Source: Azospirillaceae bacterium
GTDB taxonomy: Bacteria > Pseudomonadota > Alphaproteobacteria > Azospirillales > Azospirillaceae
Assembly (NCBI GenBank): GCA_028281465.1
Contig: JANQJV010000381.1
Coordinates: 1-35,253 of the forward strand
Direction: 5' to 3'
Length of the DNA: 35,253 nucleotides
Below the pieces are notes generated by a model. The model was not told where the DNA came from and did no database searches. It worked only from the letters and a program-made list of their open reading frames with translations. Both the position numbers and the translations under genes were made by a program. The number at the start of each line of letters is the position of its first letter. Positions within the stretch are counted from its first letter, which is position 1. Positions 1 to 8,633 of the stretch are shown here, piece by piece.

Positions 1-118
1 TGCCGGCTGGACCGCCGCCATCTTGGCGGCCGGCCGCTGGGCGTGGTCCGGGCCGGCTGGAAGCCGGCGCTCCGAAACAGGGCGGCCCGAGGACCGGTCA
101 TTGTTTCGGGCCGTTGGC
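1..118 (-). repeat. Dispersed palindromic repeat, copy 1 (partial at window edge)
   Basis: GC-rich non-coding repeat that matches the reverse complement of the copies at 21183-21355 and 31413-31622 and has the orientation of 34755-34913. It is cut by the window start. It contains the element's CGGCCGCCAAGATGGCGGCGG core (here in reverse complement) and the CCGAAACAGGGCGGCCCGAGG segment near its right end. Compared with copy 3 it lacks 24 bp between two GCCGGCG direct repeats, so the long hairpin is damaged. No coding frame is credible. Confidence 0.85.
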
Positions 119-440
119 ATCAGATCCAGCGCCACGCATGCAGTCGGCCAGAAACTTGTTTTCTAGGGCGACTTTCCAAGATACGATGAGTGTGTAGATA
201 TTGTCTGTATTTATCTGACATAGCACCATAAATTACACTGATGACCGCTTGGATGGAATGACAGACGTCTTAACAACTGTGCTCAAGCGGCGAACCGATA
301 GCACAGATAAACGAGGATGGACACGGTTCATCCCACCAACGGTTGCGAGTAAAGACCGATGGTACAACCACGCTCAATGCCAGCAGCCCTTGGTTCGATT
401 TGGCATGGTGCCTTCTTCGGTGAATGACGATGCCACGGCC

Positions 441-474
441 GTTGCTCCATTTCAATAGTTGCTCCATTTCAATA
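441..474. repeat. Perfect 17-bp tandem duplication
   Basis: The unit GTTGCTCCATTTCAATA occurs twice head to tail, at 441-457 and 458-474, with no mismatch. It lies in the AT-richer region about 240 bp upstream of the pentapeptide-repeat gene. It may be a slippage product or a duplicated binding site; the sequence does not decide. Confidence 0.85.
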
Positions 475-557
475 TTGGATGCCGTAGAAAGACGGTGCAT
501 ACGGAAAATTTTATTTCTATTGCGACCTTGGGTGCTGCATTTGTCGTTGCGCACGGA

Positions 558-587
558 GACACTTTTTATTTTGTCTAAAAAAGTGTC
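558..587. promoter_or_regulatory. Inverted repeat, possible operator upstream of the pentapeptide gene
   Basis: GACACTTTTT at 558-567 and AAAAAGTGTC at 578-587 form perfect 10-bp arms around a 10-nt spacer. The right arm runs into CATAAT (587-592), which resembles a -10 hexamer. An operator overlapping a promoter is the simplest reading. An A/T-rich hairpin is possible, but the stem is too AT-rich for a typical intrinsic terminator. No specific regulator can be named. Confidence 0.4.
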
Positions 588-709
588 ATAATTTAATTGA
601 CGAATGGTAAATATAACTTCTCTTGGTTAATGATTTCTTGTCTTTGGCCGTGCGCCGCCTTAAGATACGGCTGGGATTTGGTCGGACTTTGAGTGGGCAG
701 GTTTCCGGC

Positions 710-1945
710 ATGGAGGATTGGGCACCGGCAACGAAGGAGCTTCTCGTTCATTTGAAGCTGCACCGGGCCTTTCTGGCCAAGCGCCGCCATGGCCGGCGTC
801 TGGCCAAGGTGGGAATGACCCTACAGAACATCCGGCTGGATGGCGTGCAGTTCCGCGAGGCCGAGTTGACCGGATTGATTGCCCACCATTCTTCATTGAC
901 CTGCTGCGATTTCGCCATGGCCGATTTGTTTGGCGCGGATTTTACCGAGTCGGATCTGACCGGCAGCAGCTTTCGCCGCGCCGACCTTAAGGGAGCCCGC
1001 TTCGTCAATGCGATCCTGCGCCGAGTCGAGTTCACCGAGGCAGACCTACGCCCAGGGCAATTGGTCAAATCGGTCCGTGGCGATCGAGACCAGCCGGCGG
1101 ATTTTGAAGGGGCCGACATCAGTCAGGCGATCCTGTCCCGCGCCGATTTGCGTGGCGCCAACCTGGCGGTGGCGTCGGCCCAGGCGGCCAATTTTCGCGA
1201 AACCAACATGCTCAGTGCCAATCTCACTGGCGCTGATCTGACCGACGCCAACATGACTCGGGCTAAGCTCAAGGGTGCTATCCTGAACGGCGCGGTTTTG
1301 CGACGGACCGTTCTGACCAACGCCGATCTGCGCAATGCGGTTCTGCGCAACGTGGACCTGTCGAGCACCGATCTGAAGGGCGCCAACCTGGAAGGCGCCA
1401 TCCTCAGAGCCTCTTCGGTGCCCCTGCCGGAGGAGCTGGGCGAACCGATCCAGCAACACAGCGAGTGGATCCGCACCAATGGGGTCGGCGGGCGGCGTGG
1501 TGATCTGAGCGGCATGGACCTGTCGCGGCTGGACCTGACCGGGGTCGATCTGAGCGGGGCGCTGTTGCGCGGCGTTGATCTGGGCGGGACGAAGCTCATC
1601 GGGGCGCTTTTGATGCTGACCGATCTGCGCGATGCTCGCCTGGTCCGGGCCGACCTGACCGGGGCCGTCTTGAACGGTGCCAATCTGTGCTGCGCCGACT
1701 TGACCGAGGCTAAACTGTGCGACGCTGAGCTTCGGCCCATGGAGATATTGGACACAGGCCGCCAGCCGACCGGCCGTCGTCTGCGCGTGCGCCTGACCCA
1801 TGCGAAGGTGGTTGGAACCGATTTCCGCGGTGCGGTGTGCCAGGACGTCGACCTCGACGGCGCGACCCTTAGAAATGTCAAACTGGCGCGCGGCGAGCTG
1901 TCGGGTGCGGCGTTGGGCGAGGATGCCCCGCGATTGGCATCCTGA
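710..1945 (+). CDS. Pentapeptide-repeat protein
   Basis: A 411-residue protein dominated by A(D/N)LXX pentapeptides, for example ADLFGADFTESDLTG and GADLTDANMTRAKLKGA, which fold as right-handed quadrilateral beta-helices in this family. There are two repeat blocks, separated near residues 255-300 by a non-repetitive linker (EELGEPIQQHSEWIRTNG). The HSEWIRTNG stretch resembles the short head segment often found before such helices, so the protein may be two fused modules. There is no signal peptide or membrane segment, so it is probably cytoplasmic. The ATG at 710 is preferred, with GGGCAGG about 8 nt upstream. The frame is open to a TTG at 623, which would add 29 residues but has no Shine-Dalgarno sequence. 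The cellular role is unknown. It ends 101 bp before ribE. Confidence 0.85.
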   Translation: MEDWAPATKELLVHLKLHRAFLAKRRHGRRLAKVGMTLQNIRLDGVQFREAELTGLIAHHSSLTCCDFAMADLFGADFTESDLTGSSFRRADLKGARFVNAILRRVEFTEADLRPGQLVKSVRGDRDQPADFEGADISQAILSRADLRGANLAVASAQAANFRETNMLSANLTGADLTDANMTRAKLKGAILNGAVLRRTVLTNADLRNAVLRNVDLSSTDLKGANLEGAILRASSVPLPEELGEPIQQHSEWIRTNGVGGRRGDLSGMDLSRLDLTGVDLSGALLRGVDLGGTKLIGALLMLTDLRDARLVRADLTGAVLNGANLCCADLTEAKLCDAELRPMEILDTGRQPTGRRLRVRLTHAKVVGTDFRGAVCQDVDLDGATLRNVKLARGELSGAALGEDAPRLAS

Positions 1946-2046
1946 AATGGACCGGCGGTGCCCACGCCGGATAGACTCCGCAAAGAGGATTGCAGGGTCG
2001 ACAGCCCACCTGCGGTACTCCCACATGACGTAGGGTGTCTCTTGCC

Positions 2047-2637
2047 ATGTTCACCGGAATCATTACTGACATCGGCCGTGTCCGCACCGTGGAGCGGCGT
2101 GGTGACATCCGTTTTACCCTTGCCACCGGTTTCGACGCCGCCGGTCTGGCAGTGGGGGCCTCGGTTGCCTGCAGCGGCGTCTGTCTGACGGTGGTCGACA
2201 CCGGCAGCGATTGGTTTGCCGTCGAGGTGTCCGCGGAAACCCTGTCCAAAACCACGCTGGATACCTGGACTGAGGGCACGCAGGTGAACCTCGAACGCTC
2301 CCTACGCCTGGGCGATGAACTGGGGGGGCACCTGGTGTTCGGCCATGTCGATGGGTTGGCGCGGATCGTCGACAGTCGGCCGGAGGGAGACAGTCTGCGG
2401 TTCCGGTTCCAAGCCCCGCCACGCCTGGCGCGCTTCCTGGCGCCGAAGGGATCGGTGGCCTTGGATGGGGTGTCGTTAACCGTCAACGACATCGATGCAG
2501 ACGGCGTGTTCGGCATCAACATCATCGCTCATACGCGCGATGCCACCACCTTTGGTACCGCGGCACCCGGTCAGGCGGTCAATCTTGAGGTCGACATGCT
2601 GGCCCGATACGTCGCCCGGCTGACCGGGCACCTCTGA
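2047..2637 (+). CDS. ribE: Riboflavin synthase, alpha chain
   Basis: Catalyses dismutation of two 6,7-dimethyl-8-ribityllumazine molecules into riboflavin and the pyrimidinedione used again by RibH. The 196-residue protein has the family's start MFTGIITDIG and two lumazine-binding barrels. The first (about 1-97) carries ACSGVCLTVV and LGGHLVFGHVDG. The second (about 98-190) carries LDGVSLTVNDI. The ATG at 2047 is chosen because MFTGI is the near-invariant N-terminus; an in-frame GTG lies 12 nt earlier. ribH follows after 73 bp. The usual neighbours ribD (upstream) and ribBA (between ribE and ribH) are absent here. Confidence 0.97.
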   Translation: MFTGIITDIGRVRTVERRGDIRFTLATGFDAAGLAVGASVACSGVCLTVVDTGSDWFAVEVSAETLSKTTLDTWTEGTQVNLERSLRLGDELGGHLVFGHVDGLARIVDSRPEGDSLRFRFQAPPRLARFLAPKGSVALDGVSLTVNDIDADGVFGINIIAHTRDATTFGTAAPGQAVNLEVDMLARYVARLTGHL

Positions 2638-2710
2638 ACGGCGGCGCGGGCTTGCCCTCGGGACCGGGTGGCCCGGACGCCAGACCGCTTTGTGTGAAAG
2701 ACCGAAACCG

Positions 2711-3187
2711 ATGACCGACCCCAACCCTGATGCGCCCCATGTGCTGGTTTTGGAAGCGCGCTTCTACGATGACATTGCCGACGAACTGGCCAAGGGGGCT
2801 CTCCATGCATTGAAGGAGGCTGGGGCGGGTCATGAACGGTGCGCGGTGCCCGGTGCGTTCGAGCTGCCGGCCGCGTTGCGCTACGCCATGCTTTCGCCGG
2901 AGTACTATTCTGCGCGACGGCGCTTCGACGGCTTCGTCGTGCTCGGGTGCGTGATCCGGGGGGAGACCAGCCATTATGATTTGATCTGCACGGAGGTGGC
3001 GCGTGCCTTGCAAAGTCTGGCGGTGGAGCATGCCTTGGCGCTCGGGTTTGGTTTGTTGACAGTGGAAAATCAGGAACAGGCCTGGGCCCGTGCCGATGTG
3101 CGGCGGCGTAACCTGGGTCGGCTCGCCGCCCGCGCCTGTCTTGACATGATCGACCTCAAGCGCCATTTCCGCCTGGATCTTCGTTGA
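2711..3187 (+). CDS. ribH: 6,7-dimethyl-8-ribityllumazine synthase
   Basis: Condenses 5-amino-6-ribitylamino-uracil with dihydroxybutanone phosphate to form the substrate of RibE. The 158-residue sequence shows RFYDDIADELAKGA at the start of the fold, the substrate loop VPGAFELPAAL, the catalytic region CVIRGETSHYDLIC with the conserved His, and GLLTVENQEQA. These are diagnostic of lumazine synthase, which forms pentamers or icosahedral capsids in other bacteria; the assembly state cannot be told here. The ATG at 2711 (MTDPNPDAP) is preferred over a GTG at 2690. nusB starts 12 nt after the stop, so co-transcription with ribE and nusB is likely. Confidence 0.96.
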   Translation: MTDPNPDAPHVLVLEARFYDDIADELAKGALHALKEAGAGHERCAVPGAFELPAALRYAMLSPEYYSARRRFDGFVVLGCVIRGETSHYDLICTEVARALQSLAVEHALALGFGLLTVENQEQAWARADVRRRNLGRLAARACLDMIDLKRHFRLDLR

Positions 3188-3199
3188 CCCCAGGCGAGT

Positions 3200-3739
3200 A
3201 TGCCCCACAGCGACATCCCGGCCGGTGTCGGTCGCGGCCGGTCCGGCAGCGGCTCGGCGATCGCACGACGGCGCGCCGCCCGCTTGGCTGCCGTCCAGGC
3301 CCTGTATCAGATCGATTTGGCCGGCGCGCGCGTGGAAACGGTTTTGTCCGAGTTCCTCAATCTTCGGCTCGGCTGGGAGGTGGACGGCGACCGGTTCGTG
3401 CCGGCCGATCCGCAGTTGTTCGCGGCGATCGTGCGCGGTGCGGCGACTCGGCAAACCGACGTCGACGCGATGCTGGATCAAGCATTGGCGGAACGCAGCC
3501 GTTTAAGTCGGATCGAGCCGCTTTTGCGCTCGATTCTGCGAGCTGGTGCCTTCGAGTTGCTGGCGCACCACGATATCGAGCCGCGCATTCTGTTGAACGA
3601 ATATATCGATGTCACCCATGCGTTCTACGCCGGACGCGAGCCGGCCGTGGTCAACGGTGTGCTCGACCGGCTTGCCCATGTTCTCCGCCCCGATGATGTC
3701 AACACCGTCCGTCCCGATCCCGCTGATGGATTCGCCTAG
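3200..3739 (+). CDS. nusB: Transcription antitermination factor NusB
   Basis: All-helical RNA-binding protein which, with NusE (S10), binds boxA and supports antitermination on rRNA operons. The 179-residue product has the family's ARRRAARLAAVQALYQIDL helix after a roughly 20-residue glycine/arginine-rich leader, then RIEPLLRSILRAGAFELL, ILLNEYIDVTHAFY and the C-terminal FVNGVLD-like VVNGVLDRLAHVLR. It is somewhat longer than enteric NusB because of the leader and an insert (LGWEVDGDRFVPADPQL), a pattern common in alphaproteobacteria. It overlaps thiL by 14 bp. The ribH-nusB-thiL order is widespread in proteobacteria. Confidence 0.95.
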   Translation: MPHSDIPAGVGRGRSGSGSAIARRRAARLAAVQALYQIDLAGARVETVLSEFLNLRLGWEVDGDRFVPADPQLFAAIVRGAATRQTDVDAMLDQALAERSRLSRIEPLLRSILRAGAFELLAHHDIEPRILLNEYIDVTHAFYAGREPAVVNGVLDRLAHVLRPDDVNTVRPDPADGFA

Positions 3740-4724
3740 GCCTGGCCTTAGCGAGTTCGATCGCATCGACCGGTTCATGAAACCATTGACCCGGGGGTAT
3801 CCCGGTGCATTGGCTCTGAGCGACGATGCCGCTCTGCTCGTCCCCGAAGCGGGGTGGGAGATCGTGGTGACCACCGATGCCTTAGTGGCCGGCGTGCATT
3901 TCCTGGCCACGGATGCGCCGGAGGACACTGCTGCCAAGCTCCTACGTACCAATCTTTCCGATTTGGCGGCCATGGCGGCTGATCCGTTCGGCTACATGCT
4001 CACGGTCGTTTTGCCGCGCGTCGTGGACGATGCTTGGCTCTCGCGCTTCACCGCCGCCCTGGCGGAGGATCAGGCGCGGTACGGCGTGCATCTGATCGGC
4101 GGCGACTCGGTGAAGACCGATGGCCCCATCGTGCTGTCGGTCACCGCGTTCGGTCGCGTGCCGGCTGGGACCGCAGTGCTGCGCAGCGGTGCTCGGCCGG
4201 GTGATACGGTGTTTGTTACTGGTACGATCGGCGATGCCGCCATGGCGCTGCGCGACGTGCTCGGTGAGCGGTCGATTGAAGACCCGGAGCACCGAACGGC
4301 CCTTCTGCAGCGATTGCGTCGGCCCACACCGCGCGTGGCGTTTGGTCGGGCATTGCGCGGCATTGCATCCGCCGCCATCGACGTCTCCGACGGGTTGGTG
4401 GCGGATTTGGGCCATGTCTGTACGGCCTCGGGCTGTTCGGCAACCATCGAGGCAACACGCGTGCCCTTTTCGCCGGCGGTCACTGCGCTGATCGCGACCG
4501 AACCGGCGCTGCTCGGCCGGGCGGTGACCGGTGGCGACGATTACGAGTTGCTGTTTACCGTGCCGCCCGGCCGGCGTGCTGCTCTTGACGCCGTGGCCGC
4601 CGCCGCCGATCCGGTGGTCACTGAGATCGGCCGGATCGAAGGGGCTGCCACGCCACGTGTGCGCCTGGTCGGTGCGGATGGTGCCGCCATGGCTTTGACA
4701 CAGACCGGTTGGTCGCATTTCTGA
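3726..4724 (+). CDS. thiL: Thiamine-monophosphate kinase
   Basis: ATP-dependent phosphorylation of thiamine monophosphate to thiamine pyrophosphate, the last step of the pathway. The 332-residue product shows the PurM/ThiL-fold motifs in order: LSDDAALL near residue 27, TTDALVAGVHF, LRTNLSDLAAMAADP, LIGGDSVKTDGPIVLS, DVSDGLVADLGH and GGDDYELLFTVP. The ATG at 3726 lies inside the end of nusB (14-bp overlap); the frame is open further upstream, but that part is a shadow of nusB. The TGA stop falls inside the first unit of a 13-bp tandem repeat, so gain or loss of later units would not change the protein. TPP made here is the cofactor of NifJ encoded downstream. Confidence 0.95.
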   Translation: MDSPRPGLSEFDRIDRFMKPLTRGYPGALALSDDAALLVPEAGWEIVVTTDALVAGVHFLATDAPEDTAAKLLRTNLSDLAAMAADPFGYMLTVVLPRVVDDAWLSRFTAALAEDQARYGVHLIGGDSVKTDGPIVLSVTAFGRVPAGTAVLRSGARPGDTVFVTGTIGDAAMALRDVLGERSIEDPEHRTALLQRLRRPTPRVAFGRALRGIASAAIDVSDGLVADLGHVCTASGCSATIEATRVPFSPAVTALIATEPALLGRAVTGGDDYELLFTVPPGRRAALDAVAAAADPVVTEIGRIEGAATPRVRLVGADGAAMALTQTGWSHF

Positions 4725-4770
4725 CTGGCCCGTCTGACTGGCCCGTCTGACTGGCCCGTCTGACTGGCCC
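4721..4770 (+). repeat. 13-bp tandem repeat at the thiL stop codon
   Basis: The unit CTGACTGGCCCGT occurs as 4721-4733, 4734-4746, 4747-4759 and a partial 4760-4770, almost four perfect copies. Each unit holds a TGA; that of the first unit is the thiL stop. The array is not in multiples of three and lies outside the coding region apart from its first four bases. It may be a slippage-prone minisatellite, with possible effects on mRNA between thiL and the next gene. Confidence 0.9.
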
Positions 4771-4883
4771 TTGACAGAGCGGGCCGTCGACGCCGATTTT
4801 CTTGCATCGCATCATCGGCACAGGTTAGACATCGAAGGGGTGGCCTATCGCTACGGTGGGCGGCAATCGGAGGGACCAACGCC

Positions 4884-5336
4884 ATGATGCTGATCATTGG
4901 TGTTTTGCTGCTCGGTGGGCTAGGCGGCGGCGGCTGGTTCTTCTACCAGTCCTATATGGTGCCGCCAGCTGAGGCTACCGAAGTGGTGGAGGAGGAGCCG
5001 GAGGTACCGTCCGGTCCGCCCGCCTTCGTGCGCATCAAACCCATGGTGTTGCCCGTGGTCGGAGAGATGCGCGTCCGACAGTTCATCACCTTGGTGGTCA
5101 CCCTTGAGGTGGTCAACCAGGCGGCGGCTGACCAGGTGTACGCCATCATGCCGCGCGTCACCGATGCCTTCCTGACCGCACTGTACGGCGGCATCGAGGA
5201 CGGCAACGTGATGGACGGCAACCTGGTCAATGTCGACGGCGTGAAGCACCACCTGCTTAGAGCCGGCCACAAAGTGCTTGGTGAGATGGTGGTACGCGAC
5301 GTACTGGTCCAGGCGGTGCACCAGCGCCGTCTATAG
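4884..5336 (+). CDS. FliL-like single-pass membrane protein
   Basis: A 150-residue protein with one N-terminal membrane segment (about 3-24, LIIGVLLLGGLGGGGWFF), an acidic proline-rich linker (about 30-48) and a C-terminal domain. That domain has the layout of flagellar FliL: a strand around VRIKPMVLPVV, then VRQFITLVVTLEVVN, a helix ending FLTALYG and a final helix ending VLVQAVHQRRL. The last arginine-rich pattern is typical of FliL-family C-termini. FliL surrounds the flagellar stator, but no other flagellar gene is nearby, so a flagellar role is not shown and the assignment rests on pattern only. GGAGGGA lies 8 nt before the ATG. It is followed after 209 bp by hppA on the same strand. Confidence 0.75.
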   Translation: MMLIIGVLLLGGLGGGGWFFYQSYMVPPAEATEVVEEEPEVPSGPPAFVRIKPMVLPVVGEMRVRQFITLVVTLEVVNQAAADQVYAIMPRVTDAFLTALYGGIEDGNVMDGNLVNVDGVKHHLLRAGHKVLGEMVVRDVLVQAVHQRRL

Positions 5337-5545
5337 GGCCGGTTGGCCGGACACCATAACACGGGCGCGCAGGTGCCGGCGCCGATAGGCTCCCGGGCGG
5401 TTCCTGGCTCCGGCGGTTGCATTCGTGCCGCTGTTTCGGCATGCTGTGCTGTCCCATCGCACGGCCGTGCCGTCCCAATCCGGGGTTTGTGGTGCGCGGT
5501 CGCCTTAAGAAACATCAAAACGTCCATTTCGCCTTGGGGGACTCC

Positions 5546-7645
5546 ATGACCGTTGCATTGTTCGTGTTTGTCATTCTGTGCGGCGCGTTGGCGCTTGCCT
5601 ACGGCGGTTTCGCCGCCCGGCAGGTTCTGGCCGCTGGTACGGGGTCGGCACGTATGCAGGAGATCGCCGCCGCCGTTCAGGAGGGGGCCGGTGCCTATCT
5701 AAACCGCCAGTACACCACCATCGCCATCGTCGGCGCCGTCATTCTTGTCATTCTTGGCATCATCCTGGGCTTGCACGTGGCGGTCGGTTTCCTCATCGGG
5801 GCGGTGTTCTCCGGCGTGGCCGGCTACATCGGCATGAACGTGTCGGTGCGCGCCAATGTGCGCACGGCCGACGCCGCCAGCCAGGGCCTGGCCCCAGCCC
5901 TCGACATCGCGTTCAAGTCCGGCGCCATCACTGGCATGCTTGTGGTCGGCCTCGGCCTTCTGGGTGTGGCCGTCTACTACGCGCTGATGTTGGCCATCGG
6001 CCTGGACCTGCGCGCGACCCTGGAAGCCCTGGTGGCCTTGAGTTTCGGCGCCTCGCTGATCTCGATCTTCGCCCGTCTCGGTGGCGGCATCTTCACCAAA
6101 GGGGCGGATGTCGGCGCCGACCTGGTCGGCAAGGTGGAAGCCGGCATTCCGGAGGACGACCCGCGCAACCCGGCGGTGATCGCCGACAATGTCGGTGACA
6201 ACGTGGGGGACTGCGCCGGCATGGCCGCCGACCTGTTCGAGACCTACGCCGTGACCATGGTGGCCACCATGCTCTTGGCGGCGATCTTCTTCGTCGACAT
6301 GTCGCAAGAACAGCTGCTTCTGTACCCCTTGGCCATCGGTGGCGTCTGTATCCTGGCCTCGATCGCCGGCACCTTCGCCGTACGCCTAAGCGGGCCGGGC
6401 GACAAGAATGTCATGGGCGCGCTCTACAAGGGGCTGATCGCGACCTGCGTCGCGTCGGCTGTACTGACCCTCGCGGTGAGCTATCTCTTGATCGGTGGTA
6501 CTGGTGTCGAGACCACGGCGGGTGACACGATCACTTGGACCAGCCTTTGGCTGTGTACCCTGGTCGGCCTTGCCGTGACCGGCCTCATGGTTTGGATCAC
6601 CGAATATTACACGGCGACCGCCTACAGGCCGGTGCGTTCCATTGCCAAATCCTCCGAGACCGGGCATGGCACCAACGTGATCCAGGGTCTGGCGGTTTCC
6701 ATGGAGGCAACGGCCGTCCCCGTCATCGTCATCTGCGCTGCCATCATCGTCGCCTATGGCCTCGCCGGTGTGTACGGCATCGGTGTGGCCGCCACCACCA
6801 TGCTGGCTCTGGCCGGCATGATCGTTGCCATCGATGCGTATGGTCCGGTGACCGACAATGCCGGCGGTATCGCCGAAATGGCCGATCTGCCCAAGGAAAT
6901 CCGAGTCACCACGGATTTGCTGGACGCCGTTGGCAACACCACCAAGGCCGTTACCAAGGGGTATGCCATCGGCTCCGCCGGTCTAGCCGCTCTGGTTCTG
7001 TTCGCTGCCTATCTGGAAGACCTCAAGCATTACTTCCCGGATGCCGACGTGGCTTTCCAGCTTCAGGATCCGTATGTGGTGATCGGCCTGCTGATCGGCG
7101 GTCTGCTGCCGTATCTGTTCGGTGCCATGGGCCTGACGTCGGTTGGCCGGGCCGCTGGTTCCGTGGTGGTTGAGGTTCGCCGCCAGTTCCGTGAGATCGC
7201 TGGAATTATGGAAGGGACGGCCAAGCCTGACTACGGCCGCGCCGTGGACATGCTGACCAAGGCGGCGATCAAGGAAATGATTGTCCCGTCGATGCTGCCG
7301 GTGTTCGCGCCGGTCGTGCTCTTCATTGTCATTTCGCTCATCGCCGGTCAGAACGCCGCATTCAGTGCATTGGGTGCCATGCTGCTCGGTACCATCGTCA
7401 CCGGCATCTTCGTCGCCATCTCCATGACGGCGGGCGGTGGTGCGTGGGATAACGCCAAGAAATACATTGAGGAAGGCAACCACGGCGGCAAAGGATCCGA
7501 AGCCCACAAGGCGGCCGTGACTGGCGACACGGTTGGCGACCCGTACAAGGACACGGCAGGCCCGGCCGTCAACCCGATGATCAAGATTATCAACATCGTT
7601 GCCATCTTGCTCCTGGCCATCGTCGCCAAGCTGTTTGGCGGCTGA
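5546..7645 (+). CDS. hppA: K+-independent H+-translocating pyrophosphatase
   Basis: Membrane-bound pump that couples pyrophosphate hydrolysis to proton export across the inner or intracytoplasmic membrane. The 699-residue product is strongly hydrophobic with about 15-16 membrane spans. It shows the substrate and Mg2+ sites [21 protein letters not shown]-type (about residues 190-210; the run is split here by length limits) and [19 protein letters not shown]. The potassium switch reads [11 protein letters not shown], with Lys467 and Thr470; K+-independent enzymes carry Lys and Thr there, whereas K+-dependent ones carry Ala. The ATG at 5546 gives the usual hydrophobic start ([20 protein letters not shown]). 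The frame stays open about 130 bp upstream without support. A proton pump is inferred from the K+-independent subclass. Confidence 0.96.
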   Translation: MTVALFVFVILCGALALAYGGFAARQVLAAGTGSARMQEIAAAVQEGAGAYLNRQYTTIAIVGAVILVILGIILGLHVAVGFLIGAVFSGVAGYIGMNVSVRANVRTADAASQGLAPALDIAFKSGAITGMLVVGLGLLGVAVYYALMLAIGLDLRATLEALVALSFGASLISIFARLGGGIFTKGADVGADLVGKVEAGIPEDDPRNPAVIADNVGDNVGDCAGMAADLFETYAVTMVATMLLAAIFFVDMSQEQLLLYPLAIGGVCILASIAGTFAVRLSGPGDKNVMGALYKGLIATCVASAVLTLAVSYLLIGGTGVETTAGDTITWTSLWLCTLVGLAVTGLMVWITEYYTATAYRPVRSIAKSSETGHGTNVIQGLAVSMEATAVPVIVICAAIIVAYGLAGVYGIGVAATTMLALAGMIVAIDAYGPVTDNAGGIAEMADLPKEIRVTTDLLDAVGNTTKAVTKGYAIGSAGLAALVLFAAYLEDLKHYFPDADVAFQLQDPYVVIGLLIGGLLPYLFGAMGLTSVGRAAGSVVVEVRRQFREIAGIMEGTAKPDYGRAVDMLTKAAIKEMIVPSMLPVFAPVVLFIVISLIAGQNAAFSALGAMLLGTIVTGIFVAISMTAGGGAWDNAKKYIEEGNHGGKGSEAHKAAVTGDTVGDPYKDTAGPAVNPMIKIINIVAILLLAIVAKLFGG

Positions 7646-7737
7646 TATCCGTCACTGCCTGCTGCCCCGGTCGCGACCTCCGGGTCTTGGTCGGGGCAGT
7701 TGTGCTTCCAGCCTTTGCTTCTGAAAGGGGTATTGGG

Positions 7738-8097
7738 ATGGCGCAAGAGGATGGTGACGCACCGCCGCTCAGTTTCGACGAATTCCGGCGTGTCGACATT
7801 CGCGTCGGCACCATCGTGGCGGCCGAGCCGTTCCCGGAAGCGCGCAAGCCGGCCATCAAGCTGCAAGTCGACTTCGGCACCGAGATCGGCGTCCGCAAGA
7901 CCTCCGCTCAGATCACCAAACACTATGCACCTGAGGCACTGATCGGTCGCCAGGTTGCCGGCGTGGTCAACTTTCCGCGCAAGCAGATTGGCAAATTCAT
8001 GTCCGAATGCCTTGTTCTTGGTTTCCCCGATGCCGACGACGAAGTGGTGTTGATCCGTCCCGACATGGGCGTCCCCAACGGCGGGCGCATGTACTGA
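7738..8097 (+). CDS. csaA: tRNA-binding protein CsaA
   Basis: A 119-residue stand-alone tRNA-binding domain of the EMAP/TRBD OB-fold type, similar to CsaA, which binds tRNA and was described as a chaperone-like secretion factor in Bacillus. Visible motifs are FRRVDIRVGTIVAAEPFPEA, KLQVDFGTEIGVRKTSAQIT, GRQVAGVVNFPRKQIGKFMSE and the C-terminal VVLIRPDMGVPNGGRMY, which fit the family along its whole length. GAAAGGGG sits about 9 nt before the ATG at 7738. It lies 92 bp after hppA on the same strand, and no functional link to that gene is evident. Confidence 0.93.
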   Translation: MAQEDGDAPPLSFDEFRRVDIRVGTIVAAEPFPEARKPAIKLQVDFGTEIGVRKTSAQITKHYAPEALIGRQVAGVVNFPRKQIGKFMSECLVLGFPDADDEVVLIRPDMGVPNGGRMY

Positions 8098-8633
8098 TCG
8101 TCGCGCGGAGTGCTGCTTTCCGACAGGCCCGTTTCACGCCGTTGTCGACGGCGGTGGCGCGTGTTGGCCAATTGGCAGCGTTCCGGTGCCGCCATGCCGA
8201 GGCTCGGTTTCCCGGATCGCTGACGGCCGCCTTGGCCCCGGCCCAGGTCTTCAAGCACGTGCGATGCACGTGTTTCGTGCCGAACCGGCCATCAGTGGTC
8301 AGGCCCGCTGCGCTTGGCTGTGGCCCGTCTCGGAGCGCCGACGTCGAGCCGGCTGGATCTCCGCCATCTCTGGTGGTTCGCTCATCGGTGTGACCGGCCG
8401 ACGGCCAGCCGGCGCGATACCGCCCCTCTGCAACAATCGGATTCCACGGGCGGTCGGAAACATGGGCCGTGACTTTTGCCGGTCCATCAACATCTGAATC
8501 CACGGCTCTAACGGCAGGAAATCCGATATTACTGCTGACTAACCTCTCCGGCCATTCGCTACTCGGCCCAACTTGGCGGCTGTGCTATGGCTGGCGTCGT
8601 GCGGGTCGGCGATGCCGGTGGGAGATGGGACCG
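8098..8633. other. Non-coding interval between csaA and the sigma factor
   Basis: No gene is supported in these 536 bp. Several open frames exist on both strands, but none has a ribosome binding site or recognisable protein character. A small hairpin, CACGTGC-GAT-GCACGTG (8256-8272), is followed by TTTCG and could be a weak terminator for csaA. The promoter for the sigma factor is expected near the right end but is not obvious. Confidence 0.5.

Larger units (their letters stand above)
119..709. other. Non-coding AT-richer interval upstream of the pentapeptide gene
   Basis: No convincing gene is visible. Base composition is clearly more AT-rich than the flanking genes. It contains a perfect 17-bp tandem duplication (441-474), an inverted repeat (558-587) and a TGTC-N11-GACA dyad at 202-220. 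A 69-codon frame at 249-458 and a 94-codon frame on the other strand lack a ribosome binding site and resemble nothing I recognise. The interval probably holds the promoter region for the gene at 710. Confidence 0.6.

Noticed and set aside
249-554. 69-codon plus-strand frame and 94-codon minus-strand frame upstream of the pentapeptide gene
   Set aside because: No ribosome binding site, no recognisable protein features, and they overlap each other in a region better explained as regulatory.
7662-7699. Possible terminator after hppA (CTGCCCCG and CGGGGCAG arms)
   Set aside because: The stem is 8 bp with a 22-nt loop, there is no T-tract, and csaA begins 38 bp later, so a terminator call is not supported.
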